DNA of 38,656 nucleotides from Maribellus maritimus. GTDB taxonomy: Bacteria; Bacteroidota; Bacteroidia; Bacteroidales; Prolixibacteraceae. The stretch covers positions 1-38,656 of the forward strand of contig NZ_JAIKLE010000047.1 of NCBI RefSeq assembly GCF_022267315.1, in the 5' to 3' direction. Position numbers and translations under genes: made by a program. Of this stretch, positions 18,518 through 25,813 are shown piece by piece (position 1 is the stretch's first letter; the number at the start of each line of letters is the position of its first letter). The notes beneath the pieces were generated by a model. The model did no database searches. It was given only the letters and a program-made list of their open reading frames with translations, and was not told the DNA's origin.

Positions 18518-19276
18518 ATGAAACTGTTAGAAAATATTAAAAATAAAAAACACTCCATCGGGCCATTTTCAAAATCATCTGACCCTTCCATAATTGAATG
18601 TATTGGATTGGCGGGGTTCGATTTTGTAATTATTGATTTGGAACACGGACCAAACTCCATAGAAACAGCTCAAAACCTGGTAAGAGCAGCATTGGTTCAT
18701 AATCTGACACCGATAATCAGGGTCGGTGAAAATAACGAATCTTTAATTTCAAAAGCCCTTGATATTGGGGCGCAGGGAGTTCAGGTACCACAAATAAATA
18801 ATGAAAAAGATGCGCAACAGGTTGTTGATGCGGCAAAATTTTCTCCGTTGGGCAATCGCGGTGTCTGTCGTTACGTCCGTGCAGCAGGTTTTTCGTCAAA
18901 AGACAAAAAAGAATATTTTAAAGAATCCAATAATAATACACTGGTTATTATCCATATTGAAGGGAAAAAAGGCCTTGAGAATATAGACAGTATTCTAAAA
19001 GTAGAGGGCATTGATATTATTTTTATTGGCCCTTATGATTTATCCCAGTCAATGGGTGTTCCAGGAGAAACAAATCACCCTAAAGTTGTGGATGCGATGA
19101 AAAAGGTGGTAAAGAAGGCTACACATTACAATAAAGTGGTTGGAACGTTTGTAGAAACACCTGCTGACTTAAAGATGTGGAAAGACTTAGCTGTACGCTA
19201 TCTTTCCTACAAGGTGGACGTGGGGATTTTTTATAATGCTTGTTCTAATATTTATAGGGAACTCGAAAGGATATAA
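18518..19276 (+). CDS. HpcH/HpaI-family aldolase (2-keto-3-deoxy sugar-acid aldolase type)
   Basis: A 252-residue class II pyruvate aldolase. Family signatures visible are FDFVIIDLEHGPNSIE (catalytic His), PIIRVGENNESLISKALDIGAQGVQVPQI (Arg and the GAQG loop), SPLGNRGVCRYVRA, IIHIEGKKGLENI (metal-binding Glu) and FIGPYDLSQSMG (metal-binding Asp). Relatives cleave 2-keto-3-deoxy-rhamnonate, 4-hydroxy-2-oxo-heptanedioate and similar acids to pyruvate plus an aldehyde. In this PUL it would act in the cytoplasm on a keto-deoxy acid derived from the imported glycan. No dehydrogenase or dehydratase to make that acid is in the window, so the pathway must be completed elsewhere. It starts 24 bp after the transporter gene. 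Confidence 0.85.
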   Translation: MKLLENIKNKKHSIGPFSKSSDPSIIECIGLAGFDFVIIDLEHGPNSIETAQNLVRAALVHNLTPIIRVGENNESLISKALDIGAQGVQVPQINNEKDAQQVVDAAKFSPLGNRGVCRYVRAAGFSSKDKKEYFKESNNNTLVIIHIEGKKGLENIDSILKVEGIDIIFIGPYDLSQSMGVPGETNHPKVVDAMKKVVKKATHYNKVVGTFVETPADLKMWKDLAVRYLSYKVDVGIFYNACSNIYRELERI

Positions 19277-19313
19277 ATTTTTTAAATTACATATTTTAAA
19301 TAATTTAAATTAC

Positions 19314-20369
19314 ATGAATAAATTTCTCGTACTAATATTGCTAATTAGTGTTTTTTCTGGTTGTATCCAGGAGAAGAAGGATTATTTAAAAGAATCAGAA
19401 GCAGATTTTGCCAAACGAATGCAATGGTTTACTGATGCCAAATATGGGATGTTTATCCATTTTGGATTATACAGTCAGCTAGGTGGAACCTACAACGGAA
19501 ACGACGAAGGACGTTATGCTGAATGGATTCAATCAAACCAACAAATACCAAAGTCGGATTACACGAAGTTGATAAACACTTGGAACCCTGAAAATTTTGA
19601 TGCTGATAAAATAGTCCAACTGGCAAAAAATGCAGGCATGAAATATTTGGTTATCACCACCAAGCATCATGAAGGATTTTGTTTGTTCGATTCAGAATTC
19701 ACCGAATACGATATTGCAAATTCACCAATAGTCGGTCGCGATTTTATAAAAGAATTGTCTGATGCCTGCATAAGACATGGCATCCATTTTGGCACTTATT
19801 ACAGTATTATAGACTGGAATCATCCATCTCATGATATTCCTGATGCCGATGCAGGTGAAGTAACCCGCAAACGTTGGCAAAATCCAACACTTTATGAGGG
19901 GAAAAAGTCTGAGTATGTTCAGTATATGAAAAATCAAATAAAAGAATTGATCGAAAAATACGATACAGAAATTTTATGGTTTGATGGTGACTGGACTGAC
20001 TATTGGACTGTTGAAGACGGTAATGATTTATATCAGTATATCCGCGAATTAAAACCTGACATTATTATTAATAACCGTGTTTCAAAACGTGAAGTTTTCA
20101 AAAAGGATTTTGGAACGCCGGAGCAGTTCCATCCTGATAAAAAGTTGAATTATTACTGGGAGGCCTGTTATACTATAAATGACTCCTGGGGGTTTAAAAT
20201 TAAAGATACCGACTGGAAAAGTCCTGAGGTAATTTATGAAAAATTAAAAGATATAAATGATAAAGGCGGTAACTTTCTCCTAAATGTAGGGCCTGACGGT
20301 AATGGTGATATTCCGGAAGAATCTGCAAGAATCTTATTAGAAGTAGGTAAAATGTTGAAGGACGAATAG
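19314..20369 (+). CDS. GH29 alpha-L-fucosidase, lipoprotein
   Basis: A 351-residue protein with a lipoprotein signal peptide (LISVFSGCIQ, lipobox Cys at about 17). The start is the ATG at 19314. GH29 signatures are AKYGMFIHFGLYSQLGG, YLVITTKHHEGFCLFDS, FGTYYSIIDWNHP and ILWFDGDWTDYW; Asp224 in WFDG is the expected nucleophile. GGNFLLNVGPDGNGDIP closes the catalytic barrel. It is shorter than many GH29 enzymes (about 450) and lacks the C-terminal beta-sandwich. It should remove terminal alpha-L-fucose at the cell envelope, making this PUL specific for a fucosylated glycan. The acid/base residue was not assigned. Confidence 0.93.
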   Translation: MNKFLVLILLISVFSGCIQEKKDYLKESEADFAKRMQWFTDAKYGMFIHFGLYSQLGGTYNGNDEGRYAEWIQSNQQIPKSDYTKLINTWNPENFDADKIVQLAKNAGMKYLVITTKHHEGFCLFDSEFTEYDIANSPIVGRDFIKELSDACIRHGIHFGTYYSIIDWNHPSHDIPDADAGEVTRKRWQNPTLYEGKKSEYVQYMKNQIKELIEKYDTEILWFDGDWTDYWTVEDGNDLYQYIRELKPDIIINNRVSKREVFKKDFGTPEQFHPDKKLNYYWEACYTINDSWGFKIKDTDWKSPEVIYEKLKDINDKGGNFLLNVGPDGNGDIPEESARILLEVGKMLKDE

Positions 20370-20416
20370 TTTATCGACAAAAGATTTAGATTAAATTTTT
20401 TAGAATAAAATAATTC

Positions 20417-21643
20417 ATGGGTAAAATAAAACTACTAAAACTACGAGAACTTTTGTTCCTGCTTTTATTGTCGGGTTCATTCGATGCCTTTGCAGTAGCT
20501 CATCATAGTATACTAAAACGCGACTCGATCACTCAACAATTATTTGAATATGCTGAATTCATTATTGAACCAGAGATATTTATTCATCACACTATTGAAC
20601 GTGCATTTATTGGTCCTGGCACATTTTTATTAGAAAATGGAGAGATACTTATGGCTGCACCATGGGGAAGGCCTCCCGCCAATTTCGTGGAAATTGCAGC
20701 TAAATACCCAACGCCAATGTTTTATCGTAGTATGGATGGGGGACGTACCTGGCAGGAACAAGGTCGGATGAATATGGATTGGGAAATACCTGGAATGATT
20801 AGCGATGGTGGTATTTCTTTTATAAGGTTGCAGGATGGTCGTTTAGCATTTCTTTCTCATCGGCATGTTGAAGGATTATCTGGTGGTGGCTTACCGGTAA
20901 TCTCTTTTTCTTCGGATAATGGCTTAACTTGGAGCTCGGCAAAAGTATTAGGCAGTACAGAAGGAGTTTGGTATGTAATGAATGACCGCATAGTCCAATT
21001 AAGTAATGGTCGCATTGTTATTCCTGTTAGCCATATGCCTAAAGATTTTGGATCAAACGAAGGAGGGCGTAATATAAGCCTTTGTCTTTTTAGTGATGAT
21101 GGTGGAGTGAATTGGGAAAAATCCTGTAAACATGCATCTTTGAAAGATGAAAGGGGAATGGCAGAACCTTGTATTGCTGAAATAGAAGAAAATGAGCTTA
21201 TAATGCTCAGCAGAACCGGAAAAGGTTGTATATATCGGTCATGGTCAGCCGATGGAGGAGAGACATGGTCAAATCCTGAGCCAACATTGTTAATTGCAGC
21301 CTGTTCTCCATTAACCCTTAAAATACTTCCGGATGGTCGGTTAATTGTTTTTTATAATCATGCGGAACCATTCAAAGACGGAGCATTTTTCCCGCGAACA
21401 CCTCTTGCTTATTCAATTTCTTCAGACAAAGGGAGGTCTTGGTCTGCACCGATTATTGTTGATGACGAAGGAATGGAATTTAACGACAGGCAAAATATCT
21501 ATCCTTCTGTCTGCTTTACTAAAGAAGGTATGTTAGTAATATGGTCTACTCATTTTGCCAATCCACTAGGAGGATTTAACAATGAAAATAAAGAAGTATG
21601 GAAAATTGGAGGAGGTAAACGGGCAATTTTAGCTTATCCTTGA
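20417..21643 (+). CDS. BNR/sialidase-fold exo-enzyme
   Basis: A 408-residue exported protein (signal peptide ELLFLLLLSGSFDAFA). It has five Asp-box BNR repeats: SMDGGRTW (about 105), SSDNGLTW (about 165), SDDGGVNW (about 226), SADGGETW (about 278) and SSDKGRSW (about 335), spaced as in a six-bladed sialidase propeller. GRLIVFYNHAEPF and a terminal NIYPSVCF segment also fit. I do not see the FRIP motif of classical GH33 neuraminidases. The fold is also used by enzymes for other sugars (for example GH93 and GH145), so sialic-acid specificity should not be assumed. It is the last gene of the PUL. Confidence 0.8.
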   Translation: MGKIKLLKLRELLFLLLLSGSFDAFAVAHHSILKRDSITQQLFEYAEFIIEPEIFIHHTIERAFIGPGTFLLENGEILMAAPWGRPPANFVEIAAKYPTPMFYRSMDGGRTWQEQGRMNMDWEIPGMISDGGISFIRLQDGRLAFLSHRHVEGLSGGGLPVISFSSDNGLTWSSAKVLGSTEGVWYVMNDRIVQLSNGRIVIPVSHMPKDFGSNEGGRNISLCLFSDDGGVNWEKSCKHASLKDERGMAEPCIAEIEENELIMLSRTGKGCIYRSWSADGGETWSNPEPTLLIAACSPLTLKILPDGRLIVFYNHAEPFKDGAFFPRTPLAYSISSDKGRSWSAPIIVDDEGMEFNDRQNIYPSVCFTKEGMLVIWSTHFANPLGGFNNENKEVWKIGGGKRAILAYP

Positions 21644-21972
21644 CATGATGAATATTTCAATGACACCAAAGTTAAGCGACCTGGTTACCGACTGGTTTAG
21701 AAACTGTAAATAGCCGAACGAAATCTATAGTATGGAAGAATTCTTTTCCAAAATGTCTATTCTCTTTTGGAGTAAAAGTCAGTGAACAAATTGAAAATAA
21801 ACGTATTATGTTAACACATAAAGTATGGATGAATTGTGGATTTGATTTACTGTTGAAAAGGATTAGTATGAAACGGGTAATAAACAATGTATTGAGAGAT
21901 GAAAATATGTTAATCCGCTGAATATCATTACACTAGGAGCAAAACTCAATAATGTCAGTAATATAATATCCA
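21644..21972. other. Gene-free stretch between the PUL and the ICE backbone
   Basis: About 330 bp of AT-rich sequence with no convincing gene. Only short open stretches of about 20 codons are present, none recognisable. It marks the seam between the AT-rich cargo and the more GC-rich backbone. No insertion-sequence ends were recognised. Confidence 0.5.
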
Positions 21973-22002
21973 AATTTGTGGATTTATTTTTATCTATAGC
22001 TT
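21973..22002 (+). promoter_or_regulatory. Possible rteC promoter
   Basis: TTTG (21973-21976), an 18-bp spacer and TAGCTTAA (21995-22002) resemble TTTG-N19-21-TAnnTTTG with two mismatches in the -7 box. Transcription would start near 22009, just before a hairpin. Confidence 0.35.
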
Positions 22003-22017
22003 AATTAGTTAGCGCAA

Positions 22018-22045
22018 ACCTGTGGTATTTGTTGCCACAGTTTTT
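22018..22045 (+). terminator. Terminator/attenuator in the rteC leader
   Basis: CTGTGG (22018-22023) and CCACAG (22033-22038) enclose a 9-nt loop, followed by seven T. It is over 370 bp past the last PUL gene but only 60 bp before rteC and right after a promoter-like sequence, so an attenuator is as likely as a simple terminator. Confidence 0.6.
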
Positions 22046-22105
22046 TTGAGAAACAAACATAAATCAGACAACTAAAAATTTAAAACCAATCAAAAACCCT
22101 TAATT

Positions 22106-22957
22106 ATGAATGTTACCAATCCAGAACAAATCATTAGTGATTTTGAAAAGTTGCTTCAGGAACTAACCGAAAGTAAGGAACCGCAACTCATGGTTATGGA
22201 AAAGGCAATAAACCTGTGTTCCCTGACCCTGCTTGACTTACGCGACATAGTCGTTACCCGGGGATTCGAAACGCAGGAAGAAGAAATACATTTTTTCAAA
22301 TGCCAGAAAACCCGGGTTTACAGTAAGTTTATTTACTATGGAACTTTGTTTAAAATCATTTGCCGCAAACCTGTTGGAACATCCAATGTACTGAAAAACT
22401 ACTTCTCCCAAATTCTTGAAGCTATAGATAAATATCACAATGAAAACATCGAGTTTTACCAGTACCACAAACGGGGACTGACCTTCCTGGACAAAAAATT
22501 TTACACCCGTGACAACACGGAAATTCCACCCAATTTAAACAGCTTGCACTTTTTAATCGACAAAAGTTTTTCTACCATGCAGGACTGTACTTTATCAACC
22601 CTGCTGGCGCACGACTTATTGACTGAATATATCCAAAAAGAACTGGACAAGCTGGAGCAGACTATTCCGGCTTCAGAACTTTCAGAAGATATCCTTTTCC
22701 CAAACGTTATCTGGACAGGCAAAAAAATAGCGCTTGTTGAGTTAATTTATGCCCTTTGCAGTTGTGGAGTCATAAATAACGGAAAAATAGAGATAAAGAG
22801 ACTGGTAGGCGTCTTTGAAAAAGTATTTAATATTGACCTTGGCGATTTTTATCACACCTTTAACGAAATCCGTAACCGGAAAACTGAACGCACCAAATTT
22901 TTGGATAGGCTGAAACAATGGCTGTTGAAGCGGATGGACGATGGAGATGCCAAATAA
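22106..22957 (+). CDS. rteC: RteC-domain regulatory protein
   Basis: A 283-residue protein matching the RteC family: an N-terminal helical part, then RVYSKFIYYGTLFKIICRKP, YFSQILEAIDKYHNENIEFYQYHKRGLTFLDKKFY, and FSTMQDCTLSTLLAHDLLTEYIQKELDKLE. In CTnDOT, RteC activates the excision genes. No rteA/rteB two-component genes and no tetracycline-resistance gene occur here, so control of this rteC must differ from the tetracycline cascade. It is the first backbone gene after the cargo and is followed by a structured RNA. Confidence 0.88.
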   Translation: MNVTNPEQIISDFEKLLQELTESKEPQLMVMEKAINLCSLTLLDLRDIVVTRGFETQEEEIHFFKCQKTRVYSKFIYYGTLFKIICRKPVGTSNVLKNYFSQILEAIDKYHNENIEFYQYHKRGLTFLDKKFYTRDNTEIPPNLNSLHFLIDKSFSTMQDCTLSTLLAHDLLTEYIQKELDKLEQTIPASELSEDILFPNVIWTGKKIALVELIYALCSCGVINNGKIEIKRLVGVFEKVFNIDLGDFYHTFNEIRNRKTERTKFLDRLKQWLLKRMDDGDAK

Positions 22958-23007
22958 TGATTTTTAGAGAAAAAAACAGGCTTTTTCCTGATTATGGAAA
23001 AACATAT

Positions 23008-23015
23008 TAATTTTG
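23008..23015 (+). promoter_or_regulatory. -7 box in front of the structured RNA
   Basis: TAATTTTG is a perfect TAnnTTTG. It would start a transcript near 23022 that runs through the folded region to the T-tract at 23221. Confidence 0.5.
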
Positions 23016-23021
23016 CAAAAA

Positions 23022-23226
23022 ATGAATCGTTTAGAGAAACGAAGATAAAGACATAAGTAAAATATAAGAGCGTTAGCTTTTATTCTTGATCTGGAAAACC
23101 GCTAATTTTAAAGTATCACAGGAGTATAAGTAAACGCCTGCGCATTGCGTGGGCTTAACTTATTTGTGATACGGGTGTTTAGCGGCACCTCAGGTCAGAT
23201 AATGTTACTGTCCCACGCTCTTTTTT
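23022..23226 (+). ncRNA. Structured non-coding RNA downstream of rteC
   Basis: Nested perfect stems are present. The outer stem AAGAGCG (23066-23072) pairs with CGCTCTT (23216-23222), which leads into TTTTTT. CCGCTAA (23099-23105) pairs with TTAGCGG (23179-23185), and GTATCACA (23113-23120) with TGTGATAC (23165-23172). An inner hairpin spans 23127-23162 with apical stem CGC-ATT-GCG. A small hairpin CGTTT-AGAG-AAACG (23028-23041) lies near the predicted 5' end. TTAGC at 23073-23077 can alternatively pair with GCTAA 23101-23105, so a conformational switch is possible. No reading frame fits the region. In CTnDOT the small RNA RteR lies just downstream of rteC and represses tra expression; the location matches, but homology is not shown. 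Confidence 0.65.
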
Positions 23227-23272
23227 GTAGCATATCCGAAAGGGACAGACGGATACCAAAACCATAAACAAA

Positions 23273-23515
23273 ATGTACCTTACAAAAAAGAACATAGAAA
23301 ACATTGATATCGTAGGCGCCTTTATACACTGTCCGTTTAACCAAACAACAAATGATTGTCCGTTTCTAAAATATCACCATCTTCAAAATCCTGATAAACA
23401 AATGAACGCATTTCATATGCTTTCAGACGAAGAAATCCAATCCTTACGGATATTCCACCGAAATTGTGTAAAAGAAAGAAGTGAAAAAGAAAAATACCCG
23501 GAATATTCCTTTTAG
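23273..23515 (+). CDS. Small Cys-containing protein of the ICE backbone (unknown)
   Basis: An 80-residue protein with no recognised domain. Visible features are Cys20, Cys29 and a third Cys near the C-terminus, in HCPFNQTTNDCPFLKYHHL and FHRNCVKER, which could bind a metal. It lacks a signal peptide and is highly charged at its end. It lies between the structured RNA and the HTH operon, so a regulatory role is plausible but not shown. Confidence 0.55.
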   Translation: MYLTKKNIENIDIVGAFIHCPFNQTTNDCPFLKYHHLQNPDKQMNAFHMLSDEEIQSLRIFHRNCVKERSEKEKYPEYSF

Positions 23516-23541
23516 AACTTTACAAAACACAGAAAAAAAGT

Positions 23542-23565
23542 CGCCCAACTTGGGAGCACCTTGGG
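23542..23565 (+). promoter_or_regulatory. 24-bp operator-like motif, copy 1 (upstream of the HTH/AAA+ operon)
   Basis: Contains the palindrome CCCAACTTGGG followed five bases later by a second CTTGGG half-site, so the half-sites are 11 bp (one helical turn) apart. A near-consensus -7 box CAATTTTG (23588-23595) follows 22 bp downstream. The same 24 bp recurs inverted at 25790-25813 with one mismatch. Confidence 0.6.
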
Positions 23566-23632
23566 AAAAGGAATAGAATAAAAGTGACAATTTTGGCAGA
23601 ACTCAAAATGTTTCATTTTAAACTAAAAAGTT

Positions 23633-23929
23633 ATGCCAACAGAAATTGTCACCACAGACGATTTACGGGAGTTTAAAACAGAGCTCCTCGACGAAATCAA
23701 AAAAATACTCAAAGAATACAATGGCCAGCCTTCAAAAAAATGGCTTAAATCCTGGGAAGTAAGAAAACTACTTAACATCTCCCCGGGAACCCTTCAAAAC
23801 CTGCGAATCAACGGGACACTGCCTTATACCAAAATCGGGGGCACAATGTATTACAACTGTGAAGACATCCAGAAAATGCTCCGGGAAAACCAGGTATGTA
23901 ACCGCTTCGACTTTCCCCGTTCCCGATGA
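23633..23929 (+). CDS. Helix-turn-helix (excisionase/MerR-like) DNA-binding protein
   Basis: A 98-residue protein. The N-terminus is a charged helix (DDLREFKTELLDEIKKILKEY). The C-terminal two-thirds is an HTH_17-type domain (KKWLKSWEVRKLLNISPGTLQNLRINGTLPYTKIGGTMYYNCEDIQKML), as in excisionases and ICE-encoded DNA-binding proteins. It is the first gene of the operon with the two following genes; its stop overlaps the next start (ATGA). Likely role: recombination directionality factor or local regulator. It is a candidate for binding the 24-bp motif upstream, without direct evidence. Confidence 0.8.
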   Translation: MPTEIVTTDDLREFKTELLDEIKKILKEYNGQPSKKWLKSWEVRKLLNISPGTLQNLRINGTLPYTKIGGTMYYNCEDIQKMLRENQVCNRFDFPRSR

Positions 23930-24438
23930 ATTACATCAAACACCTGAGCGGCTTTTTTGATCGCCTCTCCGGGGATGAGAGGATGGGAGCATACCATATC
24001 AGCCTGTATATGGCGCTGTTCCTGTGCTGGAACCGGAGCCGTTTCCGAACTCCGTTTCCGGTCGACCGGGAGGAACTGATGCAACTTTCACGGATAGGTT
24101 CAAAAAACACCTATGCCCGGTGCATGAAACAGCTCAATGACTGGGGATATATCGAGTACTCTCCCTCCGGAAATTTTCATACAGGTAGAAAAGTTTCCTG
24201 TACCCGGTTTGATACGGGAACCGGTACCGGAGCCGGTACACGAAATGATACCGGAAAAGGTACACGAACCAGTACACGAACCAGTACACGAGGTGGGACG
24301 CCTATTAATAATACAAACATTACAAACGGTAATAAACAGGAATCCTCTCAAATTATACAAAAGGAAAAAGGAAAAAAAATCAACGGAAAAAGCGTGCACC
24401 ATGTCAACACCGACAAGGACTATTTTGAACCCTTATAA
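23926..24438 (+). CDS. Probable winged-helix protein with a tetrapeptide-repeat tail
   Basis: A 170-residue protein. The first 90 residues look like a winged-helix domain (AYHISLYMALFLCWNRSRFRTPF, REELMQLSRIGSKNTYARCMKQLNDWGYIEYSPSGNF), as in replication-initiator or primosomal DnaD-like proteins. The second half is low complexity, produced by a 12-bp minisatellite (24218-24289), followed by a Lys/Asn-rich end. The start overlaps the HTH gene stop and the end overlaps the AAA+ gene by 38 bp. With the DnaC-like partner, a role in replication of the excised circle is plausible; this is inference from gene order. Confidence 0.6.
   Translation: MNYIKHLSGFFDRLSGDERMGAYHISLYMALFLCWNRSRFRTPFPVDREELMQLSRIGSKNTYARCMKQLNDWGYIEYSPSGNFHTGRKVSCTRFDTGTGTGAGTRNDTGKGTRTSTRTSTRGGTPINNTNITNGNKQESSQIIQKEKGKKINGKSVHHVNTDKDYFEPL
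24218..24289 (+). repeat. 12-bp minisatellite, six units
   Basis: Six 12-bp units of type GAACCAGTACAC; the last two are identical and the others diverged. It encodes TxTR-type tetrapeptides in the frame of the winged-helix gene. Frame +2 is also kept open as an EPVH-type repeat. Confidence 0.75.
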
Positions 24439-25087
24439 CGATATTGCCCGGTTGCAAAACGGGGTGTATAATTTTAACTTTTCAGATTGCCGTCAATGGT
24501 TGGAGATCCAGGGGAAAAAACAGTATGGTTCCCATTTCCGTATTTACCCGGAAGACCACAACCTTATTCTGAGCCTGCTGGTCTATGCCATCGGCGATAC
24601 TGAAGAGGCAAAAAAAAGAAACCTGGATCCGGGGAAAGGTATTTTATTAGCAGGTCCCGTTGGTGCAGGAAAAACAGTGCTGTTTTCTCTTCTCAACTGG
24701 TTTTTCCCTAAAAACAAACAATACAAAATCAAACCTACCCGTGAAATTTCATTCGAATTTGAAAAGGAAGGCTATCGTGTAATTACCCGTTACGGCAAAC
24801 CGACTGTGCACATGGGTACAAATATAAACACCACAGGAATTTACTGTTTTGATGATTTGGGAATAGAACAGCCGCAGAAGTACTTTGGTAATGAATGTAA
24901 TGTTATGGCAGAAATCCTGCTTAGCCGGTATGATTTGTTTGTTTCCAAAAGAATTCCCACCCATGTAACCACTAACCTTTCTGCTTCGGAACTGGAATCC
25001 GTTTACGGCAACCGTGTCCGTAGCCGTCTAAGGGAGATGTTTAACCTGGTTGCCTTTGACAAAAATTCCAGGGATAAACGGATGTAG
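24401..25087 (+). CDS. DnaC/IstB-like AAA+ ATPase
   Basis: A 228-residue ATPase. The start is the ATG at 24401 (MSTPTRTILNPYNDIARL). The frame is open back to 24137, but that part overlaps the repeat of the previous gene. Walker A is GPVGAGKT (85-92), Walker B CFDDLG (149-154), sensor-like THVTTNLS follows, and the Arg finger is in YGNRVRSRLREM. This is the helicase-loader type of AAA+ protein. In Bacteroidota ICEs such ATPases accompany DNA-processing genes. It ends the HTH operon; non-coding sequence follows. Confidence 0.82.
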   Translation: MSTPTRTILNPYNDIARLQNGVYNFNFSDCRQWLEIQGKKQYGSHFRIYPEDHNLILSLLVYAIGDTEEAKKRNLDPGKGILLAGPVGAGKTVLFSLLNWFFPKNKQYKIKPTREISFEFEKEGYRVITRYGKPTVHMGTNINTTGIYCFDDLGIEQPQKYFGNECNVMAEILLSRYDLFVSKRIPTHVTTNLSASELESVYGNRVRSRLREMFNLVAFDKNSRDKRM

Positions 25088-25486
25088 AAAGCCGGGTTAT
25101 CATTTTTTTTCAGGTAATGTCCAGTGCACCGGCACATTTCCCACCCTGCTCCGGTGCCTCCCTGAATCCCGCTCATGCTTCACGGGAACGGTCGCCGGTT
25201 CTCAGTCCGGGAAAAGAGCCTTGATGCACCCCACGGCAAAAGCGACCCTTTTATTTGTTCCGCTCATTCCGTCGCCACCGTCACTGCGTCCGTCCCCGGC
25301 TTTGTTCCAACGCCAATACTTCTCTTTCAAAGACCGGAAACAAACACCGTTCCTTCCTAATTATTCGCTGCACGCCATGGCAGAGCCGCATTTGCCTTTC
25401 CCCGCCCACATAACTGTTAACAGGTTAGACCTGTTTTTATCAAAAAAAAACAAAAAGAAATCCAAAGTTAGCCATCCTGCCCGCTG

Positions 25487-25597
25487 GCCATCACAGCCTG
25501 AAAATGCAAGGCTAAAGCAAGTGGCACAATAATGATTTAAAGTTTATGCCAAAACAAATTAAAGGTGTGCCAGCCCTGCATTTTCGCCCCGGGTGGC
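25487..25597. repeat. Large imperfect inverted repeat
   Basis: The left arm (25487-25528) and right arm (25566-25597) share, in opposite orientation, GCCA, GAAAATGCA with GGC beside it, and TGGCACA, with small indels. The centre of 37 bp is AT-rich. The pair could form a cruciform or an RNA hairpin, or be the two ends of a small degenerate element. Confidence 0.6.
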
Positions 25598-25789
25598 TGT
25601 TACATGGTTTTCTTTTCTTTTTTGACCTTTTTTCTTTTCTTTTTGAAAAAAATATTTTCATTAAAAAACATTTTCATTGAAGACTTTTGCCCCCACCCTA
25701 CAGTACTTTTTTCCGGGGAGGGCATCAAATACCGTCAAACAACACCAAATTTGATTTTCATACAAAATTCTGATTAACAATAATAAACA

Positions 25790-25813
25790 CCCAAGGTGCC
25801 CCCAAGTTGGGCG
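25790..25813 (-). promoter_or_regulatory. 24-bp operator-like motif, copy 2 (upstream of the tra operon)
   Basis: Reverse complement of copy 1 at 23542 with one mismatch: CCCAAG-N5-CCCAAG followed by TTGGG on the plus strand. A near-consensus -7 box CACCTTTG (25834-25841) follows 20 bp downstream, then the first tra gene. Confidence 0.6.

Noticed and set aside
18717..18986. Small frames overlapping the aldolase and other large genes on either strand
   Set aside because: They are shadows of well-supported genes without family features.
8581..21643. PUL as part of the ancestral chromosome with the ICE starting later
   Set aside because: The integrase lies on the tRNA side of the PUL and all genes run in one direction into the tra module; not fully excluded without the right end.
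23066..23226. Group II intron, retron or CRISPR-type RNA
   Set aside because: No reverse transcriptase, maturase or Cas gene is near, and no repeat-spacer pattern is present.
24137..24400. Longer N-terminus for the AAA+ ATPase
   Set aside because: The extra part comes from the minisatellite and lies inside the previous gene; the ATG at 24401 gives a normal small overlap.
25050..25532. Open frame of 160 codons after the AAA+ gene
   Set aside because: It overlaps the AAA+ gene, is C-rich with odd composition, shows no recognisable protein character, and overlaps another open frame.
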